NCBI GenBank assembly: GCA_034670405.1
Contig: JAXDDX010000035.1
Span: 2,613,001 to 2,677,000, forward strand
Direction of reading: 5' to 3'
Source: Hoplostethus atlanticus
Lineage: Eukaryota > Chordata > Actinopteri > Trachichthyiformes > Trachichthyidae
Length of the DNA stretch: 64,000 bases
The first letter of the stretch is position 1. Every line of letters begins with the position of its first letter. Below are positions 13,786-26,219 of this stretch, piece after piece. Below the pieces are notes generated by a model, which ran no database searches, was not told the origin of the DNA, and was given only the letters and a program-made list of their open reading frames with translations. The translations under genes and the position numbers were made by a program.

Positions 13786-15219
13786 CTGTTTGTTTGAGGA
13801 GTCTGTCATATGTTTGGCATTTGTCAAATCCAGTGTCAGAGTGACGATCACTATAGGTCAAACCAAATTGCTTGTTGTCCAAGGTGTCTTGAAAATACGA
13901 CTACCCAGTAATTACTCATTTCATTGTCTCACCCTCAGGTGGGAGACTACATCTTTTTATCTTCACAAAGCTTATGATAGATCCAGGTTTATGAAGCAGA
14001 TGTCATTGTAAAGAAATGCTGTAATGGGATTTCACCCTCTCACTCCACCCAAGACAATCCGACATTACAGCATCTTGACAATCGATCTCTGTTGCTCGGC
14101 CAAGCTGCGTGATAAGAAGTGTTCAGACTTCTCACGAACAACTGATTATGTTTGCGGAGACAGTCTGTCCTTTTCCCTGTCTATAACAGTAGTGATCAGT
14201 AAGCAGCTGTAATCGCCTGTATAGCTGCTGTGGGAATGATAAGGGTGAAGGCAGCATAGCTAAGACTGGCCCTGACCATCAAAGATCAATAAATCATCTT
14301 GTCCGATAATAAACCACATCGACCTTTCGCCTGTCAGCAGATATAGAAGGAGAGGGTGCGATATGGATCCTTCACCAAACATTGTCATATGCGATCATTA
14401 GTTTGACTTGATTTCATGAATCACCTTATCATGTGCCAACACACACAAACAAAAGATTTGATGTTTGTCATGTCGTCACCACGGTAAGGTATGAAAAAAG
14501 GCACAGCATTGTATTTTGATGTTTCAGTAATAGTTAGCCAGGCGTTATCATTCAATCACATAGTTCACTGATCTGTAAACTCAGCCGTGATAATACCTAA
14601 TCAGGCATGTGTGACTCAATATAGAATCAATACACTTCCATTTTTTCACGCCAGATTAGCACGTCAAAGATCAGCATAGCTACAGGCAGGGCATCGACAC
14701 ACTCACAATAGCGCTATTTGCATCAAACCCACTGCTACTCCTCAGCTAAAGATTAGCGCTCCGTAGTGCAGCCTTGTATGTCACAGAAAACACTGCACTT
14801 ATTGGAGACGGTGGAAAGCAGAGTGGTTTCCTGTGCTTCTGTTTACTCTTCTGGGTCTATTTGGTCACATAGCATTTGCAAAAACTTCTTAACATTTGTT
14901 TTAACCTGCTTGGAGCATCACATGGGTGGAGTTCGGTGCTTAGCACAATGCAATAAGTACCAAAAGGTTTAGACAGGCAATTTTCCCGTCATATAAAAAC
15001 CTCTAGTAAATTATAAAAAGGTAAGTTGTTTTGTTTTTGCTGCTGTAGAACTTCATATAGCACTAATAAATGTTAAAGAAAAAATCCATCCTCGGATACC
15101 CTGTTAGATATCATCGATTTGTGATGTTCTATACATTCCAGGAGTTATTCTGCGGTGAATTGTTCAGTTAGTGATTTCCTACGTTTCCCAGAATGACTTT
15201 CAACAGTTCCCAGAGAAGG

Positions 15220-15580
15220 GCATTATTGTTTTCTGTGCTGTATAGGTGTAGGTGGAGAGCAATAGTGATAGTGATAGCGTAGTATGTTTTTCAAGTTGAA
15301 AGAAAGTGATCGTAGAGAGAGAACGATGTCGTGGTGCCGTACCTGGTTGTTCAAATTACAAAAAAAGCCATCAAAGAGGCCACTGTATTTCACATACTAC
15401 AAAGATGCAAGCTGTGGCTGCATTGCATTATGGTCTATTGAGGCTACTGTTGGTGGAGAAATTGGTGTCTCTGCCTGTTAAACGTTGGTACAAAATGGTG
15501 AGTCTTAAGGGGCTGACACCAAAAGAGATGGTGGTGTGTATCTGTATTGGTTTAAGTGACTTAGTGAATATGAGAACCTA
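15220..15580 (+). repeat. interspersed repeat, possibly a decayed THAP-type DNA transposon
   Basis: About 80 bp at 15405-15485 is clearly related to 46780-46860, so this is a dispersed repeat. The common core includes GGCTGCATTGCATTATGGTC and a block reading TTGAGGCTACTG. Just upstream, one plus-strand frame at about 15330-15380 reads AVPGCSNYKKS, which resembles the start of a THAP zinc-finger domain as found in P-element- and hAT-like fish transposons. The frame is short and lacks the rest of the domain. The repeat identity is solid; the THAP link is weak inference. Exact ends are unknown. Confidence 0.4.
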
Positions 15581-15785
15581 AACCATGGCAATGGATTTTA
15601 CATGTTGGTGGTGGAAATTAGCTCTTTGTTGACAGTATGTTAAGACATGATGGAATACAGGCTGTTTACTTGCTTTGTTTGTTTGTTTTGAGGTGAAAAC
15701 ATGTGTCCATTAGACTGGCAAAATTTTCTGTTAGATATTATTAAACTGATATACACAATTATAGATGTAATCAAGCAGCCTCTAA

Positions 15786-15825
15786 CACACACACACACAC
15801 ACATACACGCACACGCCCACACATA
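15786..15825. repeat. (CA)n microsatellite
   Basis: About 10 perfect CA units, then CA/CG-interrupted units. Confidence 0.9.
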
Positions 15826-18800
15826 CAAGAGTGCCTGGCGTGCTAAGAAAACGGACAGATGGTAGGATGTCTTTTGGATGGAGGTTCGTAAAATCTTCAC
15901 GATACAGCAATGTGGTTGCATCTGATTTGCATGGAGATAATCAGTTGCTTCTGCTGAATGACATGGAAATATAACTAAAGCAAAATATAATTACACAGGA
16001 ATAGACAACACACAGGTCAGCGAAGTTCTGCAAAGAAAGCCTACGCCTGCCTTGAGTAATTTGTCATTTTAATGTACAAAACAAACTGAATGAAAAGAGA
16101 AAAAACACTGTGAGGAAATCAAGGATCACAGGAAATATAATCAGGAGTTATTCCTGAATTAAATATAATAAAACTCCTTCAAATGTGTGCAATTCAGGAT
16201 GTGAGCAAGACAATGTAAAACATGGACATGAATTACAACCAGTGCAACATGCCCTTGCGCTACACATGGTATCAAACTGCCCAGCCTTCATAGGCCTACA
16301 CTAGGAATATGACTTGCAGAACGTGTTTCAGTGGCAAGATCATCAGTTAGGAAGTCTAAACTGGCCCAAATCCTAAATCCTAAAAGAAACCTGAACTTCA
16401 CTCTGTTGTGTTCTGTTGTGTGCTCAGATGGAGCCCTGCAGGTGCAGCCACTGTGTGCATGAGCAGAATGAAATGAGATGGATGATGCCGATGCCCCTCC
16501 TGTCAAAGAACAATGGGTTAATAATAATAAAAGTGTAATATTTTGTGTCTCATCAAACTTGAGCCAGATCAATACATCAGTTTGTTGAACAAGAGCTTTT
16601 TATTCAATTAATAACAAGGGAAGGAAAAAAGTGTTGATAAATGTAATAAGCAATTGACAATAAGGCAGTCAGCATTTTGGAGGACAGAGAGGGCATAAGG
16701 GAGAAAATAAGCACGGGATCGGAAAATATAGAATATGGAAAAATATCACCTCCCTGAACTGTGCAGGATAATTATCTGGCCAAAATGGATCTCATTTAAA
16801 AATGATTGAGTAACACTGCCCTGTGCTATTTTGCCATGGGTGCTGCAGCTACCCTTTCTGAGGAAATAATGATATGTCCTTCAGCATTCAGAATATAATA
16901 CATTCTTATTTAAAATGCAACGTATAAGCCACATACAGTATCTGACCAAAAATGCACCAGTCATGTTATGTTATGACTCCACTCGGGATGTTTGCCTCAT
17001 AAGGAGAGGAAAAGAACAGAAGGGGAGAACAAGTATTCCTTCACGTCTGCACAAAGTTACACAATCACTGGTTATACTGGTTATATAACATGTTTTCATC
17101 TTGACCTAATATTTCCCCAATATGAATACAGTTATTAATATTGTCAATATGAATATATTGATAAAATACCTTGACACATAGAAATTAATCTTTAATACTT
17201 AATCATAAGCATTGTTAGTACACAAAATACACTACAATAGCTGAAATATAGTCTGTTCCATAGTATGACCTGCACTGTCCCTTTATATGAAGTCCTACTG
17301 TCCTTGTGCTGTGTGTACTAATGTCTCTGCGTCAATGTCACCAAGACAATTACATTTTAAACATATCACCTTGTTACATGACATTAATGTACATTGAGGA
17401 AGAAAAGTTCCCTTTCTAGCTTCGTTGTGATGCGGTCAATGTAAACAACTCTCTTATCCCTGTTTGACTCACCCCGAATAAGTGGGTTTGGTTGGAGGGA
17501 GATGCCGCGATGGGCTAATACTAGTTTATCTTGATTTAGCTGTCATTCCAGAAAATGAGCTGCTAAATCAATTGTGACACAGAGCCCTCATTCAACTGTG
17601 TCAACGGCAGGTTTACAGGGGAATAAAAACCATCAGAACATGGTGAGATGGAGTACGATATTTCATGACATATTCCTGGTTTTCTTATTTTAAGATTCCA
17701 CTGTACGAGGGCCCTGATGAGATTAAAAACAGAAAAAAAGGAGGATCAGATACTACAAAAGGCTCTATATTAGCTCTGATTAAATTTGGTGCTGTTTATT
17801 AGGTTGCTCTATCCTTCAAAGAAAAACAAATATTGTAGTCCTGTCTTCCAGATGTTTGTGCAGTCAACCATAGTGATGAAATGCGATGAACAGGGTGACT
17901 AATTTTCAACCCTCAACTGCAAATAGTGATGACACTCAGGGTAAACAAAATGAATACGGGACATATAGCATAAAACCATTGTAAGACTGGCAAACTTAAA
18001 ATTCCTTTTAGACAGAATAACTTTTAGAATGCAATTATTAAAGCGTTCATGTCACTCATTCAATTGTAAGTCCAAAGTCTAAATTCAGAAGCATGCATTT
18101 ATAAACATTGTCATTTGATGAAATTGTTATTGTGTGTGTTATTGTTTTATTCCACTGTATTCCTCTGTAATTTTACCAACCTGTTATGAACCTGTTATGA
18201 ATGGTGTAGAATCTGAAGTTGTCAATAACTAACAACATCTGCCATCTAGGCCAATACCAATCCCACCAACATTATAGCTTTAACCTTAATTTAGTTTTAA
18301 TTTAGTTTTATCTTAATTACAAACCGTGTAATTGCTGCTTTATTATGAGTTATGTTTTCAATCACACACTCGGAAATGAGTCATTACTGTAAACTGTGAA
18401 CATCTGAGTGCAAACAATTGCACAGTGTAGATTTGATTAAAACCCTTTATTTGAAGTGTATTCCTGTCATCATTTTAAAGTATGTTTGCAGCCCTTGCCG
18501 ACATCCAATGTGTAAAGAGTTTATGTATGCCTAAGATTACAGAAAGAATCAGTTTGAAATTCAAATATTTGAGTTCATTGTACTGGATCACAGCACTCAC
18601 CATGAGGTCTGGGAACGACTGTGCACTGCAAGACAAAAGATTTTGAAAGTGCATTCATGACTTTTGATTTGCATTAAAACATCTATTATCCAAAACTATG
18701 GTACATTATTTACATGCCTTTGCCACGGATGCTATCATGTATAAAATCTGTATGAGAAAATGTGGCTTGCAAAATCCAGCTCTCTGCAACTTTTGATCAA

Positions 18801-19977
18801 CAATTTAAAATCCGTGGTGTTTTTCCAGCACTGAATATTATTTGCTTTACTTTTTGTTGACAGTTTGAAGCACTTCACCTATCAGGATTCAGACCAATTA
18901 AACTGCAGTATCACTAATTAGTTACAATAATGCCATGCCAAAGCGAGGTGGAAATATTACTGGTTTGTAAATAACATTAGAGTCTAACAAACGTGTCAAT
19001 TGTGCGTGTGGGTATTAATTATTTTTGAAATCTTTCAAAATTAGAAGTGATGATTTTTGTCTACGCAAGACAAACATGCAGGTTCTTGGACAGGTTCTCA
19101 TAAACAGCATAACTCTGCGAGCCAACCCTTGACTTGCAAACAAGAACATGAACTAAGGTGAGGAAAAATGTCAAAATGAGTGGGCCGCTAAAGGCCTGTG
19201 TACTCTTGCGAGAAAAATTCATTTTCTTCTACATTTCTCCCTCTAAATGGATCATTTTTGACTCTTACTACTGAAACTGGCTTTTTTTTTTTCAATTCAG
19301 TGAATGTGAGACACTTTATCCATCCAACAGTAAATTAGAACAAGGAGCCACCAAAACGCTTTCCAGTGAGCATAAAGAGGGTAGGATACTCTGAGCTTCT
19401 GGGTCACTGCAGGTTTGTCCTGCTAGTCGTATGCATCAAATAAATTAATTTGTATAGAAATATTTTTTCTTTTCACTGAACAAACTCAAAAAAGCTTGAA
19501 AGAAGTTTTTACATGATCAAAAAGTGCTTGTGCTATGGATGGGTTGGATGGGGAACCCCCGTCAAGACCACCCTGCCTTATACTGAGATAAACATGTAAT
19601 CAGGAATCTGTGTTGTAGGTGATGTGCGTCGACTATATGAAGGCATCTGCCATGCAAATGAATAATGAAATCATCTGACCTGGCTTGTCTCTGAACATGA
19701 ATTACCTTTTCCCCAACTGCCTGTCACAGTGGCTCCCACTTCTCGGTGAACTACAGTAAAATCTTCTTGAACTGCAGCTCCCGGCCCCCATGTTGCCGTT
19801 ACATAACGCCGGAGTAAAATATTCATCAAGCTTCCCAGGACCACATCTGTATGCAGCTGAGTGCTGAGGAAACACTTTTCTATAAACCTGCTAACTACAC
19901 AAGGGCGGCTGCTGCTGCCAGGTTTGGAGTGGTTTGCTTGCAAATGTGCCTGATTGCTTTTGTGTATGCTTGTGTTT

Positions 19978-20130
19978 TTGTCTGGTGTGTGTGTGTGAAG
20001 TGTTTATGTGTGTGGTTTGTGCGTCCGTAAGTGGTGTAATTTTGTGCATGGTGTGTGTGTGTGTGTGTCTGTGTGTACATGCACACACATGCGCACGTGT
20101 GTGCATGTGCATGTGTACATGAAGACACTC
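19978..20130. repeat. (GT)n-rich tract
   Basis: Interrupted GT/GC/AT dinucleotide sequence, including a perfect (GT)n stretch near 20050-20068. Overlapping open frames on both strands here arise from the repeat. Confidence 0.9.
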
Positions 20131-21057
20131 TGCATATGTGTCTTCATCAGAATGCTGTTTGTACTTGTATGCATACATTGCTTCCATTCAAAGCAAATAT
20201 TTATGTGTAGCTGTTAGCCACAGTGTTAGCAGTTCTTTTGCATGCTACATCATGCAGGAAACGAGGCCTTGCTGGCTCAGGGCCTGTGATGAGATGGCAG
20301 TATAGTTAAAACCCTCTCAAGCCATCAGCAGGTCCATCAGGGCCAGGAGTCCGTCTGGCATCTAGCTGACCTGTAGATCATGTCGCAGCCTTGGGAAAGA
20401 TTAACACAAGACCCCACAGAGAGGAGTACATACCACTCTCCATTAAGTGTTTACTGTTTAATCTATATAACTGATCAGGCAGCTCTGCTTCACATCATGT
20501 CAGGAGCTTACTCTCTTTTTTGATTGTTGTAAGGGCCATTATTCAATTAGAGTGTATGTGGGCTGATTGGCGGCTGCTTTGGAAACAGTTTGATTTTCAT
20601 TAGTATGATTCAGAAGTGTAACGGATGATGAACTGGCAGACTCCCTATGTGGATCTAGTCAACCTACAGTTTGACTGAAGCTGCTAGGTTAACTTCCTGC
20701 TGTGTGAATGCAAGAAGGGTGAAGAGGAGAATGCTAATATATACATTGAGGACAGAGAGAGAGAGGAGATCAGAGAACTCCGAATCAAATATGCAAGGAC
20801 ACCTCTTACGTTCGTTAATGAAGAGGAAGTGAGTGCTGTGCTAATGACGAAGGATTTGGGGCTCCCATGTGAGAGTGGGATCAAGACCGCGGAGATGAGA
20901 GAAAGAGAGAGAATTCACACACACAGAACTGTGAATGCTGGAGTGTGTGTTTATGAGTACATATACTCAAGTGTATGTGTTTGTGTACGGTCTATCACGC
21001 TGCGTTCACTCAGATCAACACCGGTGTCTACGCCAAGGACACACCCTGCTTGCTTTG

Positions 21058-21170
21058 TATCACTGTAAGTCACTTTTATCCAAAGCGACTTACAAAAGGT
21101 ACTTGACAGTATGTGGGGATTGAACCCACGACCCTGAGAGTTCTACCGACTGAGCTGGAGCAAAAGCGTG
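21058..21170 (-). mobile_element. tRNA-derived SINE fragment
   Basis: On the minus strand, 21156-21141 reads AGCTCAGTCGGTAGAA, a good RNA polymerase III A box. 21126-21116 reads GGTTCAATCCC, a B box. This resembles a tRNA-Lys-like head, but the spacing between the boxes is too short for a complete anticodon arm, so it is not a functional tRNA gene. Downstream on the same strand, a tail containing GTAAGTCGCTTTGGATAAAA (about 21093-21074) matches a motif familiar from fish SINE and L2-type LINE tails. The ends of the tail (GTAAGTC...GACTTAC) can pair as a hairpin. Confidence 0.7.
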
Positions 21171-21179
21171 AAAACAATA

Positions 21180-21335
21180 AATGGTACACGACACCCCCCA
21201 GCCTCGGACCCTCTCGGAGGACAAGGAAAAACTCCCACAAACCCTTTCAGGAAAAAAAATGGAAGAAACCTTGGGAGGGGCTACTCAGAGAGGGATCTCC
21301 CTACCAGGACAGTCGGGCGTGCAAAAGGTGACGGG
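21180..21335. repeat. unclassified fish interspersed repeat
   Basis: The segment containing GGAGGACAAGGAAAAACTCC and GGAAGAAACCTTGGGAGG is a phrase I recognise as recurring across fish genomes. It directly abuts the SINE at 21058-21170 and may be part of one composite repeat. The open frames crossing it show no known domain. Confidence 0.5.
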
Positions 21336-22478
21336 CAAGCAGAGTATACAGAATACACGTTTATTTGGGTGGGACATCACGTTCTGATGTGGGGTCAGTC
21401 AGTTTTAGTCATCCAAACCAAACCAACCCAAACCTTAGTTAGTTAGTTGCCTAACCTAAGCTAACATTTTCACATGATGAACACGTGAAAATGGCGTGTC
21501 CTATTCACACTATTGTCACATGGTCCTGTCATGGTGGAGGAATCTTCACATTTTTCGTGTCCACAACATACTCTGTGTTTTAGAGATTGTGAACACAGGG
21601 GACAGGGGACAAGCAGCATCTATAAAGTTCAATCACAGACTGGAGATCCACGATACAGAACACAGAGAACATGAAATACCAGGTCATGAACTCACCGTGT
21701 TATCTCAATTAGAATCCCTCAACTTATAATCGCTGCAGAATTGAAATATGCAAACAACTAGCCAGTCTCACTGAAAAGTGATTTGAGTGATTGCTGTGCT
21801 CAAATGCGTAATTGTCCATGAAACAAGTTCAAACACATGACATAGTACTTTCTAAAAGGGAGGTTTTTATTTAAAGAAAGGTGTCTCATTTTACAGCCGA
21901 GCAATAAATAGCAATCAAACGAAAGAAGAAAAAGCTATTATGCTTGCCATGGCTGAGTGGTCAAGATATTTCTTAAAAAATTCCTCAAATGAACATGAAT
22001 AAAACGTATTTTTTCATATGGTGATACCACACTGATTAGTAGGCTAGGGGGTAGAAATTAAATCAACTTGAGTCCTATTATTCATTATTGTGAGAAGCAA
22101 TACCTCACACTGCTTAGCAACCGACTCCTCAAGGGTAACATTCAGCGTGATGAGATTTACCATGGGATCACTTCTTTAAAGTTATGAAAATGTCTGTAGC
22201 GTGGCAGCAGATATCTAACAAGTATTATTCTCTCAAGCCTTTTAATAGCTTGTGTTGTTTGTTCCCCTTTTATTGCCATTAATCATTCAAACACATATTT
22301 ATATAGGAAAATCAATAAAGTAAGAAAATCACACATCACTGTGTTCAGTATCTAAGAATGAGGAGAGCCATATCTGGCAACACACATTACACACATACCA
22401 CGATTTCCATTCCAAATTGCACTCAGCAAACAATCAAACCCCACACAAACAGATACCTTTGCTGTGCTCTTATCTTAC

Positions 22479-23044
22479 CTTAAACAGGCGTAGTATGTTG
22501 GCCACCATGATGGACACAGAGCTGGACGAGGCTCCGATGACACCCACCACCCTCTCGGGCTTGGTGATGATGGGTGCGCCACCACCCAGACATTTCACGT
22601 CTGTCCCATCCTTCTCGATCAGTGCCTGTACGAAGGTGAGCGACTGCTCCAGGGCGTGAGTGTCCCGGGAACAGGTATCCAGGATACGCGCCCCCAGTGT
22701 GATGTTAGGCAGCAGATTATTGTCATTATTGATGCGGTCAAGGGCGAAGAGCATGGCCTCCAGTCTGTGTATACCCTTCTCCTTCTTCAGCTCCCCGCAT
22801 GGCTTTCCATCATGGCCCCTGGCGTGCACTGGGAACAGCCCACCTAGCGAGATATCCCCATCGATGCGGATGGAGTTCAAATGCGTGTGTCCCGGCCCTT
22901 TGGGTTTGGCAGCCTGAGAAGCTTTGAGGGAGCAGTAGAGAAGCAGCACTAGCATCAGAACCAGGCCGCTTCGCTGACAGCCAGTCCGATGCGGTCCACA
23001 CCCCGGGGGTTGAAACATGACCACGGCCCAAACACGCATCCAAA
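22479..23044 (-). CDS. grm4: Metabotropic glutamate receptor 4, first coding exon (partial gene)
   Basis: This exon encodes the N-terminal 187 residues of a group III metabotropic glutamate receptor, a presynaptic Gi/o-coupled class C GPCR. ATG is at 23039-23037. The hydrophobic segment at residues 26-38 is a signal peptide, with likely cleavage after about A43. The ligand-binding (Venus flytrap) domain begins at about residue 54 with [19 protein letters not shown]88 and R92 align with human mGlu4 K74 and R78, which contact glutamate, and S173 aligns with S159. N112-I-T is a glycosylation sequon. The stretch [16 protein letters not shown] fits GRM4 better than GRM8, which reads PIFTKPDKISGVIGAA. 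The acceptor (AG at 23046-23045, after a pyrimidine-rich tract) and the donor (GT at 22478-22477, context AAG|GTAAGA) are both good. The exon ends in phase 0 after LRLFK, as in human. The first ATG has a weak context (T at -3). M8 has G at -3 and could be used instead. The remaining exons are outside the window. Confidence 0.95.
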
Positions 23045-23943
23045 CTGCACACCCAACCCCAGGAATCAGAAAACAACAAGAAGCAAATATTATTTTATGA
23101 TGGCCAGAGGGTTAATTGTAAAACCTCTTGAAGCAGTTGGCACAGAAAAGGCTTCCTCTCATGTCTCTTCTCCCAGGCATTCAATTAAAGCAGAATATGA
23201 GCGTGGCTCTTTGGCAGGCTTGTAATCCTGCTCTCTTCTCTTCTCTCCCTCTCTCACTCCATCATCTGACCACAGTGGTGGGCAGTTGCTCTTGTGTCTG
23301 CTGTTATTCACAGACCGGCCTATGGAGATCCTTCACTTGGGGCATTAGGAAGAACAAAGGTGAACGATAAGCTGTTTTTTTTCTCTCTCCCTCCTCTCCA
23401 CCTCAATCAGAAGTTTTTAATCTTCCCTGCTCCCCTGGGCAGGGATTTGGTATATGTCAGAGCCCTCAGGCCCGCTCAGGTCCACAGGCTTGAGAGTGAA
23501 TTCCTGAAAGATGAAAAAGAGAAGAGGAGTGAGACACAGTGCACAGAGAAAACAGAAAGATAGCAAAGGGATTTGTATTGGTTTGAGCTTTTCAATACTT
23601 TTTTTTGCTTAACCTCTTTTGCTGCACTATTATGTGAAATAAAGAGACAGTTCTCTCCCACACTCGGGCCTTTCTCTTATGCACTCTTCCTCTTCCTACG
23701 TCTACCATCTTGAATTCAAAAGGTTGCCATGGACTCCCAAGGTTGACAGGCTTGAAAGTCAGATCCCACATACTCCTCTTTTCACACATTGAATGAGCAA
23801 GCTTGTCAGCAGATGCATTCAGCCCATAGCAGTGTATATTGTGACATTCCTAGGCTATGGTACATCTTCCTGTCTTTTACTGATAATTTGACATCAAATT
23901 GATGTAATGAACAAGCATTGGTTGAAATGTACTGACACTAGAT

Positions 23944-24107
23944 CCGTGGTTCTCAATCCTGGTCCTCGAGTCCCACTGGTTTTCATTCTAGCCATCTAAT
24001 CAGGGACTGGTTTACACCTGGGACTCCAGGTGAATACAATTAACTAGCTGTTAGGATAGGAAACCAGCAGGGTGGTGGTATAGGAGGACCAGAATTGAGA
24101 ACCACTG
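23944..24107 (+). mobile_element. hAT-type MITE, copy 1
   Basis: A 164-bp element with terminal inverted repeats of about 24 bp. The left end begins CCGTGGTTCTCAATCCTGG and the right end is CCAGAATTGAGAACCACTG. The CAGTGGTTCTCAA-type terminus is typical of hAT/Charlie elements. It is flanked by near-matching 8-bp duplications, CACTAGAT (23936-23943) and CATTAGAT (24108-24115). There is no coding capacity. A second copy in the opposite orientation is at 56462-56629. Confidence 0.85.
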
Positions 24108-26214
24108 CATTAGATAACAGGTTCATGATTGTTTTTGTTGGAATTGGCAAACGTAGCTGTGACTGTTCCATGTCTGGACTGTAACTGCTTTTCTTTACAA
24201 TCATTAAAAATCATGAACCTGAAAACATTTCACAGTTGCTGCCACATTACATACCTTTGCAGTGTATCGTATACATCAACTAAATCATTAGAAACTTCAA
24301 GGTTTCAAAGTAGTTCAAAAGGACTGAATCAGCTATTGATATAGCATCCTTTTATGTCAAATTTATTACTTCAACATTGCCTAGATAATTCTGCTTACTA
24401 CAGGAAAAATTCATTACATATCGCATCGTAATAGAATTCATGTATGAGTCTCAGACTCTCTTAGGCACGTCTGTGTCTGTGCCCTGGGGGGTGAAAAACG
24501 TACAACAAACCATGGGGGTAGGGTCTAAGCAATGACTAGTGAATGATAATTTTTCCATTACTACAGATGGACAGGAGCTTTGATAACCAGGGTTGACTAA
24601 TATGAAAATATCTTTAAGAAACCACCGTATTCCTGATTCTACGCAACCAACAACACAGTAGAAGATAGTGTCCATTGTCAAAAACGATTGAAAGATTAAT
24701 TTGATCATCGTGCTTGTAATTTTACCCAGAAAGATGATGTCACTATTTTATTCACATTGATCGCATCTAGAAATATAACTTCAAATCATGAAAGACTTAT
24801 AGAACTATATAACCCCCTTTTTCAGATTTGTGTTGGCAATTTGAAAAGCATACATGTGAATAAAGAAGAATAACAGAGGTGAAGATGTACCTAAGTGAAT
24901 TAAGTGTGATTTGATTTTGGAGTGAGCTTGTTTCACTGGTGTTAGGGGTATTAGATTCTAGTGTTGTAAAAGAGATTAACTTGTACATAAAGCTCATACA
25001 TAACTGGATTTTAAATTGCCATGCTCCATTATCATAACTTAGATCAACACTCTATCCCTATATCACACATATACACAATACATACATACAAGATAGACAC
25101 ACAAATACGGCAATAGAACCGATCTTGTATGTATCTAAAACCTGTTCATTCCGAAGCTGTAATAGATTCTGAAGGAACAATCTTCCTGCACGCAGTCACA
25201 CAATAGGACTGCAGGCATTGGTTTTCCAGGGGAGTGGGTTGAAGCTTTGGATCAGCAAGGGCTGAGATTCATTGAGACCATATTGGAAGTGACAAGGTCC
25301 TTTGAATACACCCAACTATCCCCTAGTGAGTGAGAAGTAATTTTTCAGGGTTGATTCACTGCAGGTCCACTTCCACTGCTGCAGAGCAAATGACATGAGG
25401 AAAGCTAGCCAACTCACCTAAGTCCCATAACCAAATGGCAGCGTGCAGCAGCATATCAAACAAAAAGCAAACACAGAGGCAAAGGCAATAAGAATTGTAG
25501 CTGTAAACATCCCTTGGTAAAGGCAAGTGAAAACAAATACAGCTGTAACTGCAAAAGGGTTGAGGGGAACCTTTTTTGCAAGACTGCAGATTTCCAGGTA
25601 AATGTCATCAAACTCCATGTTTGTACAAAAGTAGAGCTGGTGGTGGGGGCTCATGTGTCTTCTCCATACTGAAAAACAGCGAACTGATCTGACGGTGTGT
25701 ATTGCATGCAACTCAAACTGAATATCTTATCTCTCAGCCTACGAGATTAAATCATTAAATCAACCATTATCATGTTAACCGCGTGTTTTGTTTTGTTTCA
25801 GATGAATATCACATACTGTTCCCTCTGTGACCAGGATGTAGGTAATTTATCCAGTAATCTCTAAAAGATCTGAAGTTCAGCGCATCTAGGCGGCCTGGCC
25901 CCTTTCACTGAATAAATCACTTCACAGCCCACCATCACTGAGTTGAAACCTAAATGAGTCCCATTTTAATGAAGCACCAGGGTTACCAGAACACATTACA
26001 GAGCTGTATTCAAAATGACATGCAGTGATGTAGCAACCATCCACTGAGCACTAGACATGATTTCAACAGCGTGTCTCTGGTTTAGCTCCCATATAGCGCA
26101 GGATCTTTTTTTGTTTTGGACCAAGCAGTAAATACATTATTACATAGACACACACGGCATAAACAGCTGTAAATATCAGACATATGCACCAGAGAAGTCC
26201 ATATGTACAAGATA

Positions 26215-26219
26215 ATGCT
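26215..26219. repeat. Target-site duplication, left (ATGCT)
   Basis: Five bases repeated at 32627-32631, immediately outside the other LTR. The size is typical for BEL/Pao insertions. Confidence 0.9.

Larger units (their letters stand above)
1..22478 (-). other. grm4: grm4 intron following the first coding exon (partial)
   Basis: This is non-coding sequence on the 3' side of grm4 coding exon 1. The donor GT lies at 22478-22477 on the minus strand. I looked for the next group III mGluR exon, which should begin with residues like IPQISYASTAP, and found no match, so the intron appears to run beyond the left edge. It contains the repeats listed separately (Tc1 remnant, MITE, SINE, simple repeats). 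I see no coding or RNA gene in the remaining stretches (1-3580, 3720-10075, 11060-12210, 13235-15215, 15830-19970, 20135-21055, 21335-22476). Large introns in this position are usual for mGluR genes. The intron assignment is inference from the exon at its right end. Confidence 0.75.

Noticed and set aside
19891-20217. Several overlapping frames of 62-98 codons on both strands
   Set aside because: All arise from the (GT)n-rich tract.
21116-21156. tRNA gene with A and B boxes on the minus strand
   Set aside because: The spacing between the boxes is too short for a full anticodon arm and a SINE-type tail follows, so it is a tRNA-derived repeat.
22810-23079. Other frames overlapping the grm4 exon (both strands)
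   Set aside because: They are shadows of the GC-rich grm4 coding exon, which alone has family similarity and matching splice sites.
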